Part shown: positions 1 to 10,801 of the stretch, piece after piece
Layout of the letters: every line of letters begins with the position of its first letter
Numbering within the stretch: the stretch's first letter is position 1
Assembly: GCA_030848705.1 (NCBI GenBank)
Contig: CM061245.1
Span: 39,994,711 to 40,058,710, forward strand
Reading direction: 5' to 3'
Origin: Heracleum sosnowskyi
Lineage: Eukaryota > Streptophyta > Magnoliopsida > Apiales > Apiaceae
Length of the DNA stretch: 64,000 nucleotides
Position numbers and translations under genes: made by a program
Notes under the pieces: model-generated
What the model was told of the DNA's origin: nothing
The model's input: the letters and a program-made list of their open reading frames with translations, nothing else
Database searches by the model: none

Positions 1-671
1 TCATATAAAAAGAAATTATTATCTAAAAATGATATAAGTTAAAAGATATTATATTAGGATTGGATTTTCCAAAAAGTTAAAACATAAAAATAGTTGTAAT
101 TAAATAAGGAAACCCATTTATAACCAAAATAATAAAAATCGTTTAATCTTAAATATATAGGTGAAAACCGTTAGATTTAACATTAAAATATTTGGTTAAT
201 AAAGGTTATTCTACTAATCTAAACTACATATAAGTTAAGTAGATTTCCTAAATCGAATAGAATTCTCAACATTAAATTTCGTCACTTTATTCTCTTTTTA
301 ATTTTAGAATAGTTTTTAATTGAAAAAAAACTATTAAACCACAACTAAATTAAAGATTATTTTGTGAATTTCATGTGAACCGTAAAATTGGCCAAATCTA
401 ACTTTTATAACTTAATATAAACAAATATTAAATTGAGCGTGTAAAATGTAATAAATATCAAATTTTTAACTATAATTTTTTTTGGCTAAATCTTTTTTTA
501 ACAATAATTTAATCATGTAAACTAATAACTTTTAAATATTAAAATATTCATAAATAAATATAATTATAAATATTAAAAAACACAATCGTGTGTTGCATCG
601 TAATAAAAATATAATGATAAACAGAATAATTATAAATAAAATTTAAGTAACGTGCATCACACGGGCTCTAG
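1..671 (+). mobile_element. Helitron 3' portion (AT-rich family, truncated by window start)
   Basis: This stretch is almost identical to 43172-43850, so it is a dispersed repeat. It ends at 668-671 with CTAG followed by T, just after a degenerate GTGCATCACAC hairpin. That is the Helitron 3' signature of a short hairpin, then CTRR, then insertion before T. The 43-kb copy has the intact hairpin CCGTGC-ATC-GCACGG. No coding sequence is visible. The element extends left of the window, so its 5' TC end is not seen. Confidence 0.65.
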
Positions 672-720
672 TATATATAGTACAACTGAACCCTAACAAA
701 CTAAACACATACATATAATA

Positions 721-1104
721 CAGAGTAAATAGCATTTTGCACCCTTTAACTTTAGTCATTTTTTTGATTTGATCTCAAACTTTTATTGTCGACATAATGC
801 ATCCCTCAACCTTGGATTTTGCTTTGTTTTGCACCCCTTTACTCATTTTTCATCCAAAATAATTAAATTTACTCTTGTGTATATTAACAGTATCAGTTAT
901 TATTTAAATTTAATGAAATAATCTTTCGATTTTACCCCTATACATATCAACGGTGACAATTATTTTGGACGAAAAATGATTAAAAAGATGCAATACGAAG
1001 CGGAATTTAAAGTTAAGGGATGCATTCTGCCGAATTAAAAATTTGAGACTAAATCGAAAAAGTGACTAAAAATAAAAATAAGGGATGTAAAGTGCTATTT
1101 ACTC
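721..1104. mobile_element. TIR MITE, 384 bp, candidate 7-bp TSD TATAATA
   Basis: The two ends are inverted copies: the left end reads GAGTAAATAGCATTTTGCAC and the right end, reverse complemented, reads GAGTAAATAGCACTTTACAT. TATAATA lies at 714-720 and again at 1105-1111, a plausible target duplication. The element is non-coding and non-autonomous. The superfamily is not certain. The TIR resembles the AGTAAAGTGCA ends of the foldback element at 16685-17088. Confidence 0.6.
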
Positions 1105-1111
1105 TATAATA

Positions 1112-3057
1112 TATTACAATAATACCCCTAAACTATTCCCTTATTCTTCTATACATTTCACTTGGCTAAATTTAAAATTTCAGATATAATTCAAGTTCTC
1201 AGATACACTGTCGCACCAATAATTTTCCGTATCTATTAACAATTCTGTAGATTTTCTAAAAATTTCAATTTGCATTATTTTATACCATACACACTGTGAA
1301 TGGATCATTTGGGATATATTTCTGAATCAAATCAGCATGTCACATCCATTGAAAGAGAAGAAACGTTAAAATTGGAACATGGAAAAAAGGGTTCTGTTTG
1401 AAAGGAGCAAATTTATTGAAAAGACAAGATCAAGGACGTAGCACAAATATATGTTTGAAATTCAAATCATGATCACAATTCACAACTCCAAGTTCAAGAA
1501 TTTACTGTATATATTTTGTATCAATCATTGTACAATTATGTATATTTGAAAAAATCTAGATGAGATTTATGGACCATATATACTTGTCAGTAAACTAACT
1601 GGTGAAGGGACATTTTACTGTACGTGTTTTTCTTGCTTTCAATCAAGTACAAGTGATTATTTTACACTCATGCAAAGATGGATATATGAACTGCATCCAC
1701 TTCGTAAGATTAGAGATTCCCGTTTTCAATTAAGATGAGCGATTGTAATATCATTAAATTAAATAAATTTGGGACGGACGGAGTAGTCATTTCCTCTGAG
1801 TAATATGAACTCCAGTTTGGAGACTAGCTATATTAATGGCATGTGGCCGCTCTTATAGTCAATCTGCAGATAACTTAGTAAATCAGGGCTCATGCATATC
1901 ATTTAATAATTTATAATATCACAAGTTTGACTATATATGCATGGTGTAAGGGCAACAATATGGCCGATTCTTGATTTGCGCCTTAAAAGAAGGTTGCTTT
2001 GTATCTTTAATCCTTTGCTAAAGGCATTGACCTTGGTTCTTTCTCTATAAATTAAATAAATGGATGTAGAGAATCAGATTGATTGTCAGATGTATAACTG
2101 ATCATTTTTCTAATAATAATATAAAATCTCGTGTACATATATATGCGTTCACGAATCAAAATTTACTATACATATGTCTCACAAATCAAAATTTACCATT
2201 GAATAAATCATTCTAGTGTTCCGCTTATATATATTAATCCACGCATCTATTTGGAACACCTCGGACGACTACGGGGTGTTAAATCGCGAAGATCCTGACC
2301 TCGATCAATTGAGATATCGACGCATGACGCATGAGTGCTGTAATTTCCTACAAGCATGCGTATCATATGTAATGTATATAGGTAATAGGTGAAAAAGGAA
2401 CATGAATATAAGGAAGTATGATTCATGGCCATGCAAGACAAGTAGTTTGAATATGCTATCGGAAGCGAATCTTGTGTGCTTTCTTTCAAAAGTTTGATTT
2501 GAATTAAATTGCAGTCAAGGGTCCACGTTATTGAATTTCTATATCTTCTCATCCACCAGCACAAAGCCTAAAATTAAGTGGAGTACTATCAAATTTTAAA
2601 ATGAGTCATCACGTTGCCTTCAATAAATTTATATTAAAAGAAAAATTACATACATAAAGCTTTTGTTGACAATTTATAGATCACTTTTGATCGGCCGGTG
2701 ACTTGGTAGTTACTACAGTACATACCTGGGGAATTACACATCTATTCTATAATTCGGTAAAAACATAAGGAATACAATGATTACATATCTTACATATCTT
2801 ATGTGTGTAGCTATACCTTATATTGTATACGTACATTATCTGTGTAGCTATACCATATATTGTATACTGCTCTTGGTCTATCCTGTATAGATAGCTGTTA
2901 GATTTGGTTAATGAAATGTTAGATGTAACGAGCGCGTTTGTTTTTCTGTTTGCTGGGGGAACGTTTCTAATTAATAAACTTACAAAGTCTAAGTCAACAT
3001 TTATACCTGGCTGTTAGTATAACCCTTGGTCACTCCATTGACGTTTTATTCACTGCA
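1112..3057. other. Intergenic AT-rich DNA, no gene recognised
   Basis: Only short accidental ORFs occur here. A Stowaway-like terminus (GGGACGGACGGAG then TA) lies at 1771-1785 without a clear partner, so it is a truncated MITE end. A 28-bp direct repeat built on TGTGTAGCTATACC occurs twice, near 2803 and 2841. No promoter or RNA gene can be supported. Confidence 0.5.
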
Positions 3058-3065
3058 TGCACAAG

Positions 3066-3417
3066 TAGGGCTGTTCGTGAACATGATTGTTCCTGAACGA
3101 GCTCAGTTCGTTAATAATTTGACTCGGTTCGGTTCACTTAAAATTCGAGTTCGAGCTCGACCTCGAATACAAAAAAATGTTCATTAAGAAAACGAGCTCG
3201 AGCCGAGCTATTAGTGAACTCGACTCGAGTTCGGCTCGAACTCGACTCAAGCTCGTTTGGCTCGATAAAAGCTCATGTTCGGTTATTTAGTTATCGAGCT
3301 CGAGTTCGAATACAAATTTTGTGCGATAATAAAGCTTGGCTCGGTTCGTCAGAAAAAATGTAAAACTCAACTCATTTACATCAAAATTCGGCTCAATTCA
3401 ATTCGTAAACAGGTCTA
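3066..3417. mobile_element. hAT-type MITE with 8-bp TSD TGCACAAG
   Basis: The same octamer TGCACAAG flanks the element at 3058-3065 and 3418-3425. The ends are imperfect inverted repeats: TAGGGCTGTTCGTGAA on the left and TAGACCTGTTTACGAA on the right when reverse complemented. The interior is full of CGAGCTCGAGTTCG-type short palindromes, a composition common in plant hAT MITEs. The ORF crossing its right end has no recognisable domain and is not a gene. Confidence 0.75.
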
Positions 3418-3561
3418 TGCACAAGGCAAAACAGAACATGCATGTGGCTTGTCTAGTTTTTTTTTTTTTTTTTGTAACGCTTGTCTAGTCTTCTTTTTTC
3501 TTTCTATGCAATCAGTTGCATATTTTAAATTAAAATTATAAACACAATTGTTATATAGTAT

Positions 3562-3838
3562 CATGGTCGTAGATTTCGGAAATCGGAATAAATCGGTTAA
3601 GGTACCGTATAGCGATTTATCGGCAAATCGGGGATTTATCGGAATGATAAATCGGAACAAAAATCGGATAAATTTTAATATTTTAAATATATTTAATATA
3701 TTAGCCTTATATATAATATAATAAACCTTTTAAAAATAATTCATAGCGATATATCGGATTTCAAAAATCAAATCGGTCAAATATTTTTAAACGATTTATC
3801 GGCGATTTTTGAAAAATCGGACGATTTTTAGAAAACTG
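3562..3838. mobile_element. hAT-like MITE with 8-bp TSD TATAGTAT
   Basis: TATAGTAT precedes the element (3554-3561) and follows it (3839-3846). The termini begin CA and end TG. The interior repeats ATCGG and GATTTATCGG many times on both strands, so the single strand could fold extensively. It is non-coding. The TSD length fits hAT, but the TIRs are weak. Confidence 0.55.
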
Positions 3839-4316
3839 TATAGTATATATACATCACCCAATATACATAAAATGGTATAGTAGTTCAGCTATTTGAAGCT
3901 AAGATGTTGGAAACTTACCATGTCGAGATCTCATGTTCGATTTTAATATGATACTCGAATTTAAGTGTGAAATCATGACGGTGAATTGTTATATTAATCA
4001 TTTTCAGGATTAGTTGAGGTGCATCAAAATTGGCCGGACATATGATCAACAAAAAAAATAATATATAAACAATCATAGAGAAAATTCATAAAGTATATAC
4101 ATAAATGAGGAGAATGTAACTTAACTCTCGCACACAGAATTGTGTTTGTATGTATGAATCAGAGGTTCATGTGTAGGGGGACCCATGCAGCACCTATCAT
4201 GGAGATTGGAGACAAGGCAAGTCGATGGAGTTGCCTTTTATATGAGATATATTAGCTGATAGCTGCCCCCATTGTGTATGATAGAGAGAATACGATGCTT
4301 TATTTTGTGTGTGCAT

Positions 4317-4501
4317 AAAGACCTTCGCAGCAACTCATTCGTTCATATAGATTCAGATTTTCGACCACCGGAGTAATGCTAGAAATTTAAAAAAAAAACG
4401 AATTTTCTTTATCAAAATGTTTAATTTATTGTGTTCACGCGAATGCAGGGTCCGTTTACATAAGTTAGTGTACGAACGAATGAGTTGCTGCGAAGGTCTT
4501 T
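4317..4501. repeat. 185-bp element with 28-bp perfect terminal inverted repeats
   Basis: Positions 4317-4344 are the exact reverse complement of 4474-4501, beginning AAAGACCTTCGCAGCAACTC. The 129-bp spacer has no ORF. A clear target duplication is not seen at either side. It may be a small MITE, or a hairpin-forming locus able to yield small RNA. The perfect arms suggest a young or conserved structure. Confidence 0.7.
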
Positions 4502-4515
4502 AACACTCTTTCTTT

Positions 4516-4653
4516 TTAAAAATTAACTTGGATCCAACAATTTCGTTATAAGTTTTTCGTCGTAAATAGTCACATTTACGACAGATTTGTAATTCCATCG
4601 TAAATTTGACGCCGCCAGCGGTTCCGTCATAATTACCCAAATTTGTTGTAGTG
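4516..4653 (-). mobile_element. CACTA-like transposon terminus (fragment)
   Basis: Read on the minus strand, 4653 starts CACTACAACAAATTTGGG, the usual start of plant CACTA (En/Spm) elements, followed by the sub-terminal TTTACGA/TCGTAAA repeats typical of that group. The opposite terminus is not found nearby, so only one end is annotated. The left limit is approximate. Confidence 0.5.
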
Positions 4654-6114
4654 GAAGTTTCTCCAAGTCGAGCAACATTTCTAGGTAACTAGCCAAGAAA
4701 GAAAAAGCCACACATATATACATGACACACCATTGATTTCTGCATTTCCACATCTTCTTACCTTTCCCTTTTTAGTCTTTATATCTTTCTGTTTCCATTG
4801 TCTCTTTCTCTTCAAAGATTCTTTGTTGAGTTTTTTGGAGCACTTCCTCGATCGTTGTTGAATAACTCATAGTAAATACTTTTTCTATCTAAGCTAATTA
4901 TTCTCTCTTTTTTTTTTTGATTAACACTAGAAGGAAATTGACCCCTTAATTAGTTTATTGTCCTTGCTTTAGAAAAGGTGATTATAATTAATGCATTCTC
5001 TCTTTAATTTATAAATGTCATACTAAATTTTACTCCCTCCGTTTTATTATAGTTGTCCACTTTTAAAAAATATACGTAGAATTAACATTATTAATGTGTA
5101 AAAGAAAATAGAAAGGATATAGGGCTGCAATAGTACTTTGGTCAATTCCTGCAACCAGTTAAAAAAAATGAAAAGTAGAAAACAACAGAACACCGTTATG
5201 TATAAAGATATTATCTTGTTTATATGCTCTTAGAAATATTAAGGATAAGCATCTATTCCTTCTGCATATTTCACCATACATGGCCTGTATCTTCTCATGA
5301 GAGGGTAAATTAAAATCCACAAAATAGTTTTACACAGTACAAATTCGAGTTGTGCGTGTAATGAAAATCAAATAATTGTTTGATAATATTTTTGATATGT
5401 GCATGTTTTCATGTATAATATAAAAATTTAATGTTTTTGGTGAGTTTTGATGTTGAAACCGGTATCTGTTTCCCGCAAAAGCTGAAAAGTGGTTTTTTTC
5501 AAAAGCACGAAGGGACCTGCTTTCTCTAAAAACAGTTTTTCAGCCAAAAACACTTTTCAAAAAAGCAATTTTCAAATTTTACCAAACACTTTTTAACTGC
5601 TTTTCAAAAAAAAACCGTTGTTGCTGTCTGCAACAGCAATGCCAAACGGAACATAAATGACGAATAATTTACCTATACCTGCACAAAAATATACATACAC
5701 ATGTATGTATGTGTCTAGTGTCTTTATCACAACACGAAAAGTATATTAGCCAGTAATTCCACAATCTATGCAATATAAACTTTGATTTCACATCTGCTTG
5801 GTCCATATTAAGTTGATTTGGCCAAGTTATAAATGTGTATCGAATTCCAAATCTTTTTTCATATCTACTTTAGTTTTGAAGCTCCTTCTCTCCCGAGTCC
5901 CATCCTTCTCTCTCTCTCTATACTTTTTCTCTCCTCTCTTTTCTTCTTAATTAATTGTCTGCCTTCTAAAATACGTTTTAGTGGGACAAATATCAGTTGA
6001 TGGATATTGATCTCCTCTGGGCTCTTGGGGGGGATAAATATTATTGGTTATTTATAATTGTTCTTATTTCTATAATTACTTCAAGATTTTATAATCATTC
6101 TTCTTGCAGCTTGC
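4654..6114 (+). promoter_or_regulatory. Upstream region and probable 5' UTR intron of the CLE gene
   Basis: This region lies between the CACTA end and the CLE start codon. A Stowaway-like end (CTCCCTCCGTTTTA) occurs near 5034 and a hAT-like, hairpin-rich AAAGC/GCTTTT repeat near 5460-5655. A CT-rich tract at 5886-5946 looks like a plant leader. The T-rich stretch ending TTCTTGCAG at 6109, five bases before the ATG, is a strong 3' splice-site candidate. The leader may therefore contain an intron, but its donor is not fixed. Confidence 0.4.
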
Positions 6115-6459
6115 ATGGCACCATTGAAGGTATCTACTTCAACATTTTTCAAAAACTCTACTTATAAACCTAAACATCCTTTTCATCTCATCATCTTTCT
6201 TGTTCTCTCCATCTTCTTGATACTCTTTTGCTCAACATCGTCCGATTCGTCAACCATGGTTGCTTCGACGATTATTCCAATACCTAAGAGGCAATTACTT
6301 TCTTCAACATCTTCAATGAACAGTTTTAATACGAGAAAAGTGAACGGCGATACATCTACTATACCGATCCCTTCATCTTCAAAGAGTAATCGAAAAGTTA
6401 AATTCGAAGGAGATGCTCATGAAGTTCCAAGTGGACCAAACCCTATCTCCAACAGGTAA
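6115..6459 (+). CDS. CLE41/44-like: CLE41/44-class pre-propeptide, precursor of TDIF
   Basis: The 114-residue protein begins with a basic-polar stretch and a long hydrophobic segment (about residues 24-40, HLIIFLVLSIFLILF) that should act as a secretion signal or anchor. A low-complexity Ser/Thr-rich variable region follows. The C-terminus at residues 102-113 is HEVPSGPNPISN, identical to the TDIF dodecapeptide, with one Arg after it. In this family the peptide is cut from the precursor in the apoplast, carries hydroxyprolines, and is perceived by the receptor kinase PXY/TDR. It promotes cambial cell division and blocks xylem differentiation. The gene is a single exon, as is common for CLE genes. 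The ATG is the only one upstream of the signal segment. I see no frameshift or missing residue, so it looks functional. Confidence 0.95.
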   Translation: MAPLKVSTSTFFKNSTYKPKHPFHLIIFLVLSIFLILFCSTSSDSSTMVASTIIPIPKRQLLSSTSSMNSFNTRKVNGDTSTIPIPSSSKSNRKVKFEGDAHEVPSGPNPISNR

Positions 6460-7656
6460 ACAAAAAGATGACGTATATATGTTCTTTGGTTGTGAATTTA
6501 TGGAAGAAATTTACGAATGAATGCTAGCTGTTGCGGCCGCCGTGTCTCCAACAGATTTCATTTAATACGAGCATCATCCATTTGCTCATGATCAGTTGCC
6601 ATAATTACCAAGCTCGTCGTTATAAGTTAGTAGAAGTTTGTTACCTTTGTTTCATCTGGTTGGCATCATCTTTTATTTCTTTTCTTCTTCTTTTTGTAGA
6701 GATGTATACAAAAGATACCCTATTTAAATTTATATATTTTCTATATGTAACCATCTTTATGTACGTAGATGATGACCTTGGTGGAGGTGTTATTTATTAT
6801 GTAGAGTTTTGGGAGAGATGGTTGATTGATAATATTCCATATATACACAATTTTGTTTTTTCTTTCATATATCTGTTTAAGTTTGAATGCTTCTAGATTT
6901 TTGATGTATAATAATGTTCTGATTCATAAAAATAATTAGTGTTCACAATTGTGTATGTTGATTATTGTGATTGATTCAATATATATAAATTGGGTCACAC
7001 TAATTTAAATACATTTTTTTGACAAGAAGTATGTTATAGTAATTATCTGACAAGAACCCGAGTCCATAAAAAAGAATTCATAAAAAAGAATGTAGATTAT
7101 ATGTATGTAGGAGGAACAAAAGGGTTTAGCATTGGGAGGAGGGGGATGGGAGGAATATATGTGATTGAAAAACAGCTAGCAATGCAGGGGCAACAATGAG
7201 TCAGATGTTGATCAGATCTGATATTTCTAGTGAAACAGTGAGAAAATAAAGACCATAGCTTTAATTTTATACTTTTAACTACTACAAAATGATTTGAAAT
7301 TCTTCTAAGGACTTTTCACTTTAAATTTGTCCTTACAATCAAGCGCGGCTCCCAATAAAGCTGAAAATCAAACATATGAAATTGATAATAATCATGATTG
7401 TATGATTTCATAATAATAGTGTAAACAAACACAAGAACAGTTACAGTTTAGTTCCCTGTTATTGAACAATCATACAATTTTTCACCCACCTTTCATCATT
7501 GTGTCTTTCTTCTGTTCATGTTTTTTGGTTTTTTGCTGCAAAAGGAGTACTCCTATCTACTAACTTAATATATGTTAACATGTAGTGTGTATACATTATA
7601 TGTCTGGTCATTTACGTCTGAGAATCTACTTGTTATACATTTACGAGTGACAAATA
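6460..7656 (+). other. CLE 3' flank, no further gene recognised
   Basis: The first few hundred bases probably include the 3' UTR. T-rich DNA and several AATAA-type hexamers lie between 6890 and 6970. The 121-codon ORF at 6531-6896 is Phe/Tyr/Ile-rich, lacks a domain, and is read as chance. A CACTA-like ACTACAAAATG start occurs near 7278 without a partner end. Confidence 0.4.
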
Positions 7657-7806
7657 TCTATACTAAAAGCAGAAATCACTGGTATATCATATAATTATTA
7701 ATATAATTGATTTAATTTTAAATTAACTATTATTAAATTAAAAATTAATCTCTTTACTAAAACTAGAAACCCCTATTAATGATGTTGTATGTCATATATA
7801 TATATA

Positions 7807-8882
7807 GAGTCCTATTCAACTAGAAACATGCACTAATTAAAAACTAGAAACTGCACCACACACACTTAAATACACCCTCTCATATACAATCCCACATAAT
7901 CCCCTCCATTCGTAATTATATTTTTCCCGTTAATTGGTGATCTTTTTTTGAAATCTGACTTCATTGTATTTTTTTTCATCTCGCAACAATTAGTTTGCAT
8001 ACCATATTTGATATATTTCGACGATAAATCACTATTTATGCTTGCGAGAATCACTAAATTGTTGGTGATTCATGCGATCACTATTTATGCTAAAATGTTT
8101 GCACTCAAAATTTGCAATCACTATTTTATACATTGCGAATCACTATTCTTTACAGATAAAATCACTAATCTATATGTTGAAAATCACCAATTACTTCTGG
8201 TTCAACTGGTTCAACAGTAGATCTAATCTTTACAAAATAATACATACAATCATCCTCATCAACATGAAAACATATCTAATCGATCACCATCATTTCTGAT
8301 TATCACAGTTTCCGACCAACACTAAGTTCACATACATCTATACATACAAGACATGTATACATATCATCACAACCAAAACATATATTACTTTTGGATCGAA
8401 TTCTGATTACTTTTAAATTTGATCCGCGAGTGTTTTACTTGTCCTTTAACCTGTTCTTTCTTGCCAGAACATGACATCGTCAAAGCGTGCTTTGACTAGG
8501 CAGGCCGAGAGTCCTCCTCCCTCTAATAAGAAGAAAAGAAGCAGCTAATGACGGATGGTTAGCTGAGCTTGCTAGGTTTGTATTATCTTTATGGGGATAT
8601 ATATACATCACATTATAATGCAACCATTGCTCCTCTGGTGTAGCTCTAATTTTAATAAATTTCTATTTTTATTTTTTCAGTGTGGAGGAGAAAAGAGATT
8701 CACAGGGAGAGCTGCTTAATATTTCGTAGTATTAGTACAACCAGTTGCCTAGTGTTTTGTCTTCGTCATCCATGCTGGGGAAAGTGAAAATCTGTTTCTT
8801 TGTGAGATGTGTGTAAAAACTAGTGGCCAGGATTTAGTTTCTAGTTTTTATTTAGGAAAAGGTTTCTAGTTGAACAAAAGCC
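7807..8882. mobile_element. Micron-like element 1 in a (TA)n tract
   Basis: The ends are inverted: GAGTCCTATTCAACTAGAAAC on the left, and GGCTTTTGTTCAACTAGAAAC on the right when reverse complemented. TA tracts lie directly outside both ends (7795-7806 and 8883-8904). A second, uninterrupted copy of the host sequence near 10900-10975 reads straight through the target site. The element carries an exon-like segment at 8471-8729. Confidence 0.6.
8471..8729 (+). pseudogene. Captured two-exon gene fragment, unknown parent
   Basis: A T-rich acceptor ending TTGCCAG precedes an ATG that opens MTSSKRALTRQAESPPP and a KKKR basic patch, then a stop. In the next frame DGWLAELA runs to a donor-like AG|GTTTGT at 8575. 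A T-rich tract ending TTTTTTCAG at 8680 is followed by VEEKRDSQGELL and a stop at 8727-8729. Base composition is richer in G+C than the surroundings. The pieces look like exon ends of a nuclear protein gene carried by the transposon. I do not recognise the parent. A frame break lies between the basic patch and DGWLAELA. Confidence 0.4.
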
Positions 8883-8904
8883 TATATATATATATATATA
8901 TATA

Positions 8905-10317
8905 GAGGGCTACTCTAATGAGACCCTTCTTATAATGAGAATTGCATATTGGGCCACAAAATTAGGCCCAATTTTAATTTCATGAGACACTGATTAAATA
9001 ATCTCAGTCCTTTATTCCTTTAAATCTAAATCAGACAAATTAATTATACACACACGCATGTATGTATCACCACTACCAAATATAGATCTGAAATTTCTTC
9101 TTCATCCACCACCTCCCACCTCCCACCACCATCTCACTGTCATCTATCCCACCACCTCCCACCATCTCCGGTCACACCTCGCCGCCATCCACCCCCTCTT
9201 TCCGGTCAGACCCCGGTCAGCCTAACTTCTCTTACCTCCGCACACTACCACCACCTCTCCATTTCTCCGATCAATCCTTCTGCAATATGTTACATCTACG
9301 ATTTGCTCTTTTCTTCTCCGATTTATCACCGGAAACTATTATCAATTTACATCATCTTCTCTGATTGACCACCGCATACACGTTTTTTATCTACCCATCA
9401 TTTTTACACACTCTACCACTATCACTAGCATCTTTAAAGGTATTTAATAACTCAGATCTTTACAAATAACTGAATTTCAACACAAATCACCGAATCTCAA
9501 TACAAATCACCTAAATATTTTAAAACAAATCACCAAAATCACCAAAAATAAATATTACCATCTATATACATACACACCTATATAATTGTATATCATCACA
9601 TTGCACTGATCTCCACATCCACTACGCCACAACCATCACCAAATACAACTATCAGAATCATCATCACCACCAAATTTAATCCTAAATTACTAAAATTACT
9701 AAAATTGCAAAAACAAATCACCAAATTTTAACACAAATCACTAAATAAATTCAAAACAAAATCACTGAAAATTATTGTCTCTAATATACATACCACCATC
9801 ACAATCATCATCCCCAACATAATATTCATCCCTCCACATCTCTGTCACCGCTATAACAGCCATAACCACTTATTTTACAAAAATCGTTAAATCTGAGAAC
9901 TTACAAATCTGAAATTGGTTACTCATTGCATATGTTTCCTATTAAGCTACATCAATCAAGAATATGAAATGATGAGCAAAACATGTAGGAGGAGCAACCG
10001 AAGCAGATCAAAAACAATATAGATCGGAATTCGTGTAGAAACAGTGATGACGAATTTTAGATGACGATGTTGGTATAACGGAATGGAGGTGGCGTCGAAA
10101 GAGTGGTGGTCGGAGGTGAAGTGCAGTGATGGGTGAGAGAAATGTGAAAATGGGTGGATGAGAGAGAGAGGAAATGGGTGGATGATAGAGATGAGAGAGA
10201 GGAAATAACATTTAGATTTTAATATTTATGGCTACGATTTCATTTAGATGTACAAAACGTGGGGCTGAGATTGAGTCTCAGTTCTCATTTTAATAGAGGG
10301 TCTCATTTGATCACTTG

Positions 10318-10319
<2 letters not shown>
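8905..10319. mobile_element. Micron-like element 2 in a (TA)n tract
   Basis: The left end reads GAGGGCTACTCTAATGAGACC and the right end, reverse complemented, reads GGCAAGTGATCAAATGAGACC. It is bounded by (TA)11 at 8883-8904 and by a long TA tract at 10320-10401. The inside includes a CCACC/CTCCCACC-rich stretch (9100-9260) and many ATCAC(C/T)AAA repeats. No credible coding sequence is seen, and the 67-codon minus-strand ORF near 10008 is composition-driven. Confidence 0.6.

Positions 10320-10401
<82 letters not shown>
10320..10401. repeat. (TA)41 microsatellite
   Basis: This is an uninterrupted 82-bp TA dinucleotide tract. It separates Micron-like elements 2 and 3 and is the longest of four TA tracts that bracket these insertions. 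Confidence 0.95.
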
Positions 10402-10403
<2 letters not shown>

Positions 10404-10801
10404 TCATTGCTCCATGAAGAACACTTTTATATAAAGAACAATAAAGAACACCATAAAATCTTACATAAATTGCATGTTGATTCTAATTTTCTCATCAAAA
10501 AAGGTTTATTACGAATAAAAATAGAATCTAACAAAAAATTAGAATCAAATAAAACATGATTACATGTAATTTTATTGTGATAAATATATATACAAGATTC
10601 TGTACTGGATTCTATGATTATATGTAATGTTTAATTTTTAAATTTAGATGAGATTCTACGTTAAATTCGACATGTTAGGCTTAATTATTGTTCAATTTTA
10701 TGATTCTAATTTAAAAAAATCAATTTTTATGAAAAATAAAGTGTTTATGATGGTGTTCTTTATTGTTCTTTATATAAGATGTTCTTCCTAGAGTGCAACT
10801 C
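10402..10801. mobile_element. Micron-like element 3 in a (TA)n tract
   Basis: The left end is GGTCATTGCTCCATGAAGAAC. The right end, reverse complemented, is GAGTTGCACTCTAGGAAGAAC. The sub-terminal TATAAAGAACAATAAAGAAC motif is repeated in inverted order near 10760-10780. TA tracts flank both sides (10320-10401 and 10802-10814). The element is 400 bp and non-coding. Confidence 0.6.

Noticed and set aside
2247..2564. 105-codon minus-strand ORF
   Set aside because: Cys/Tyr-rich, no domain, no support from context.
3275..3660. Overlapping ORFs across the hAT-type MITEs
   Set aside because: They span the element edges and a poly-T run, so they are not genes.
6531..6896. 121-codon ORF downstream of the CLE gene
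   Set aside because: Phe/Ile/Tyr-rich product with no domain, set in T-rich DNA; codon use looks like chance, and it probably overlaps the CLE 3' UTR.
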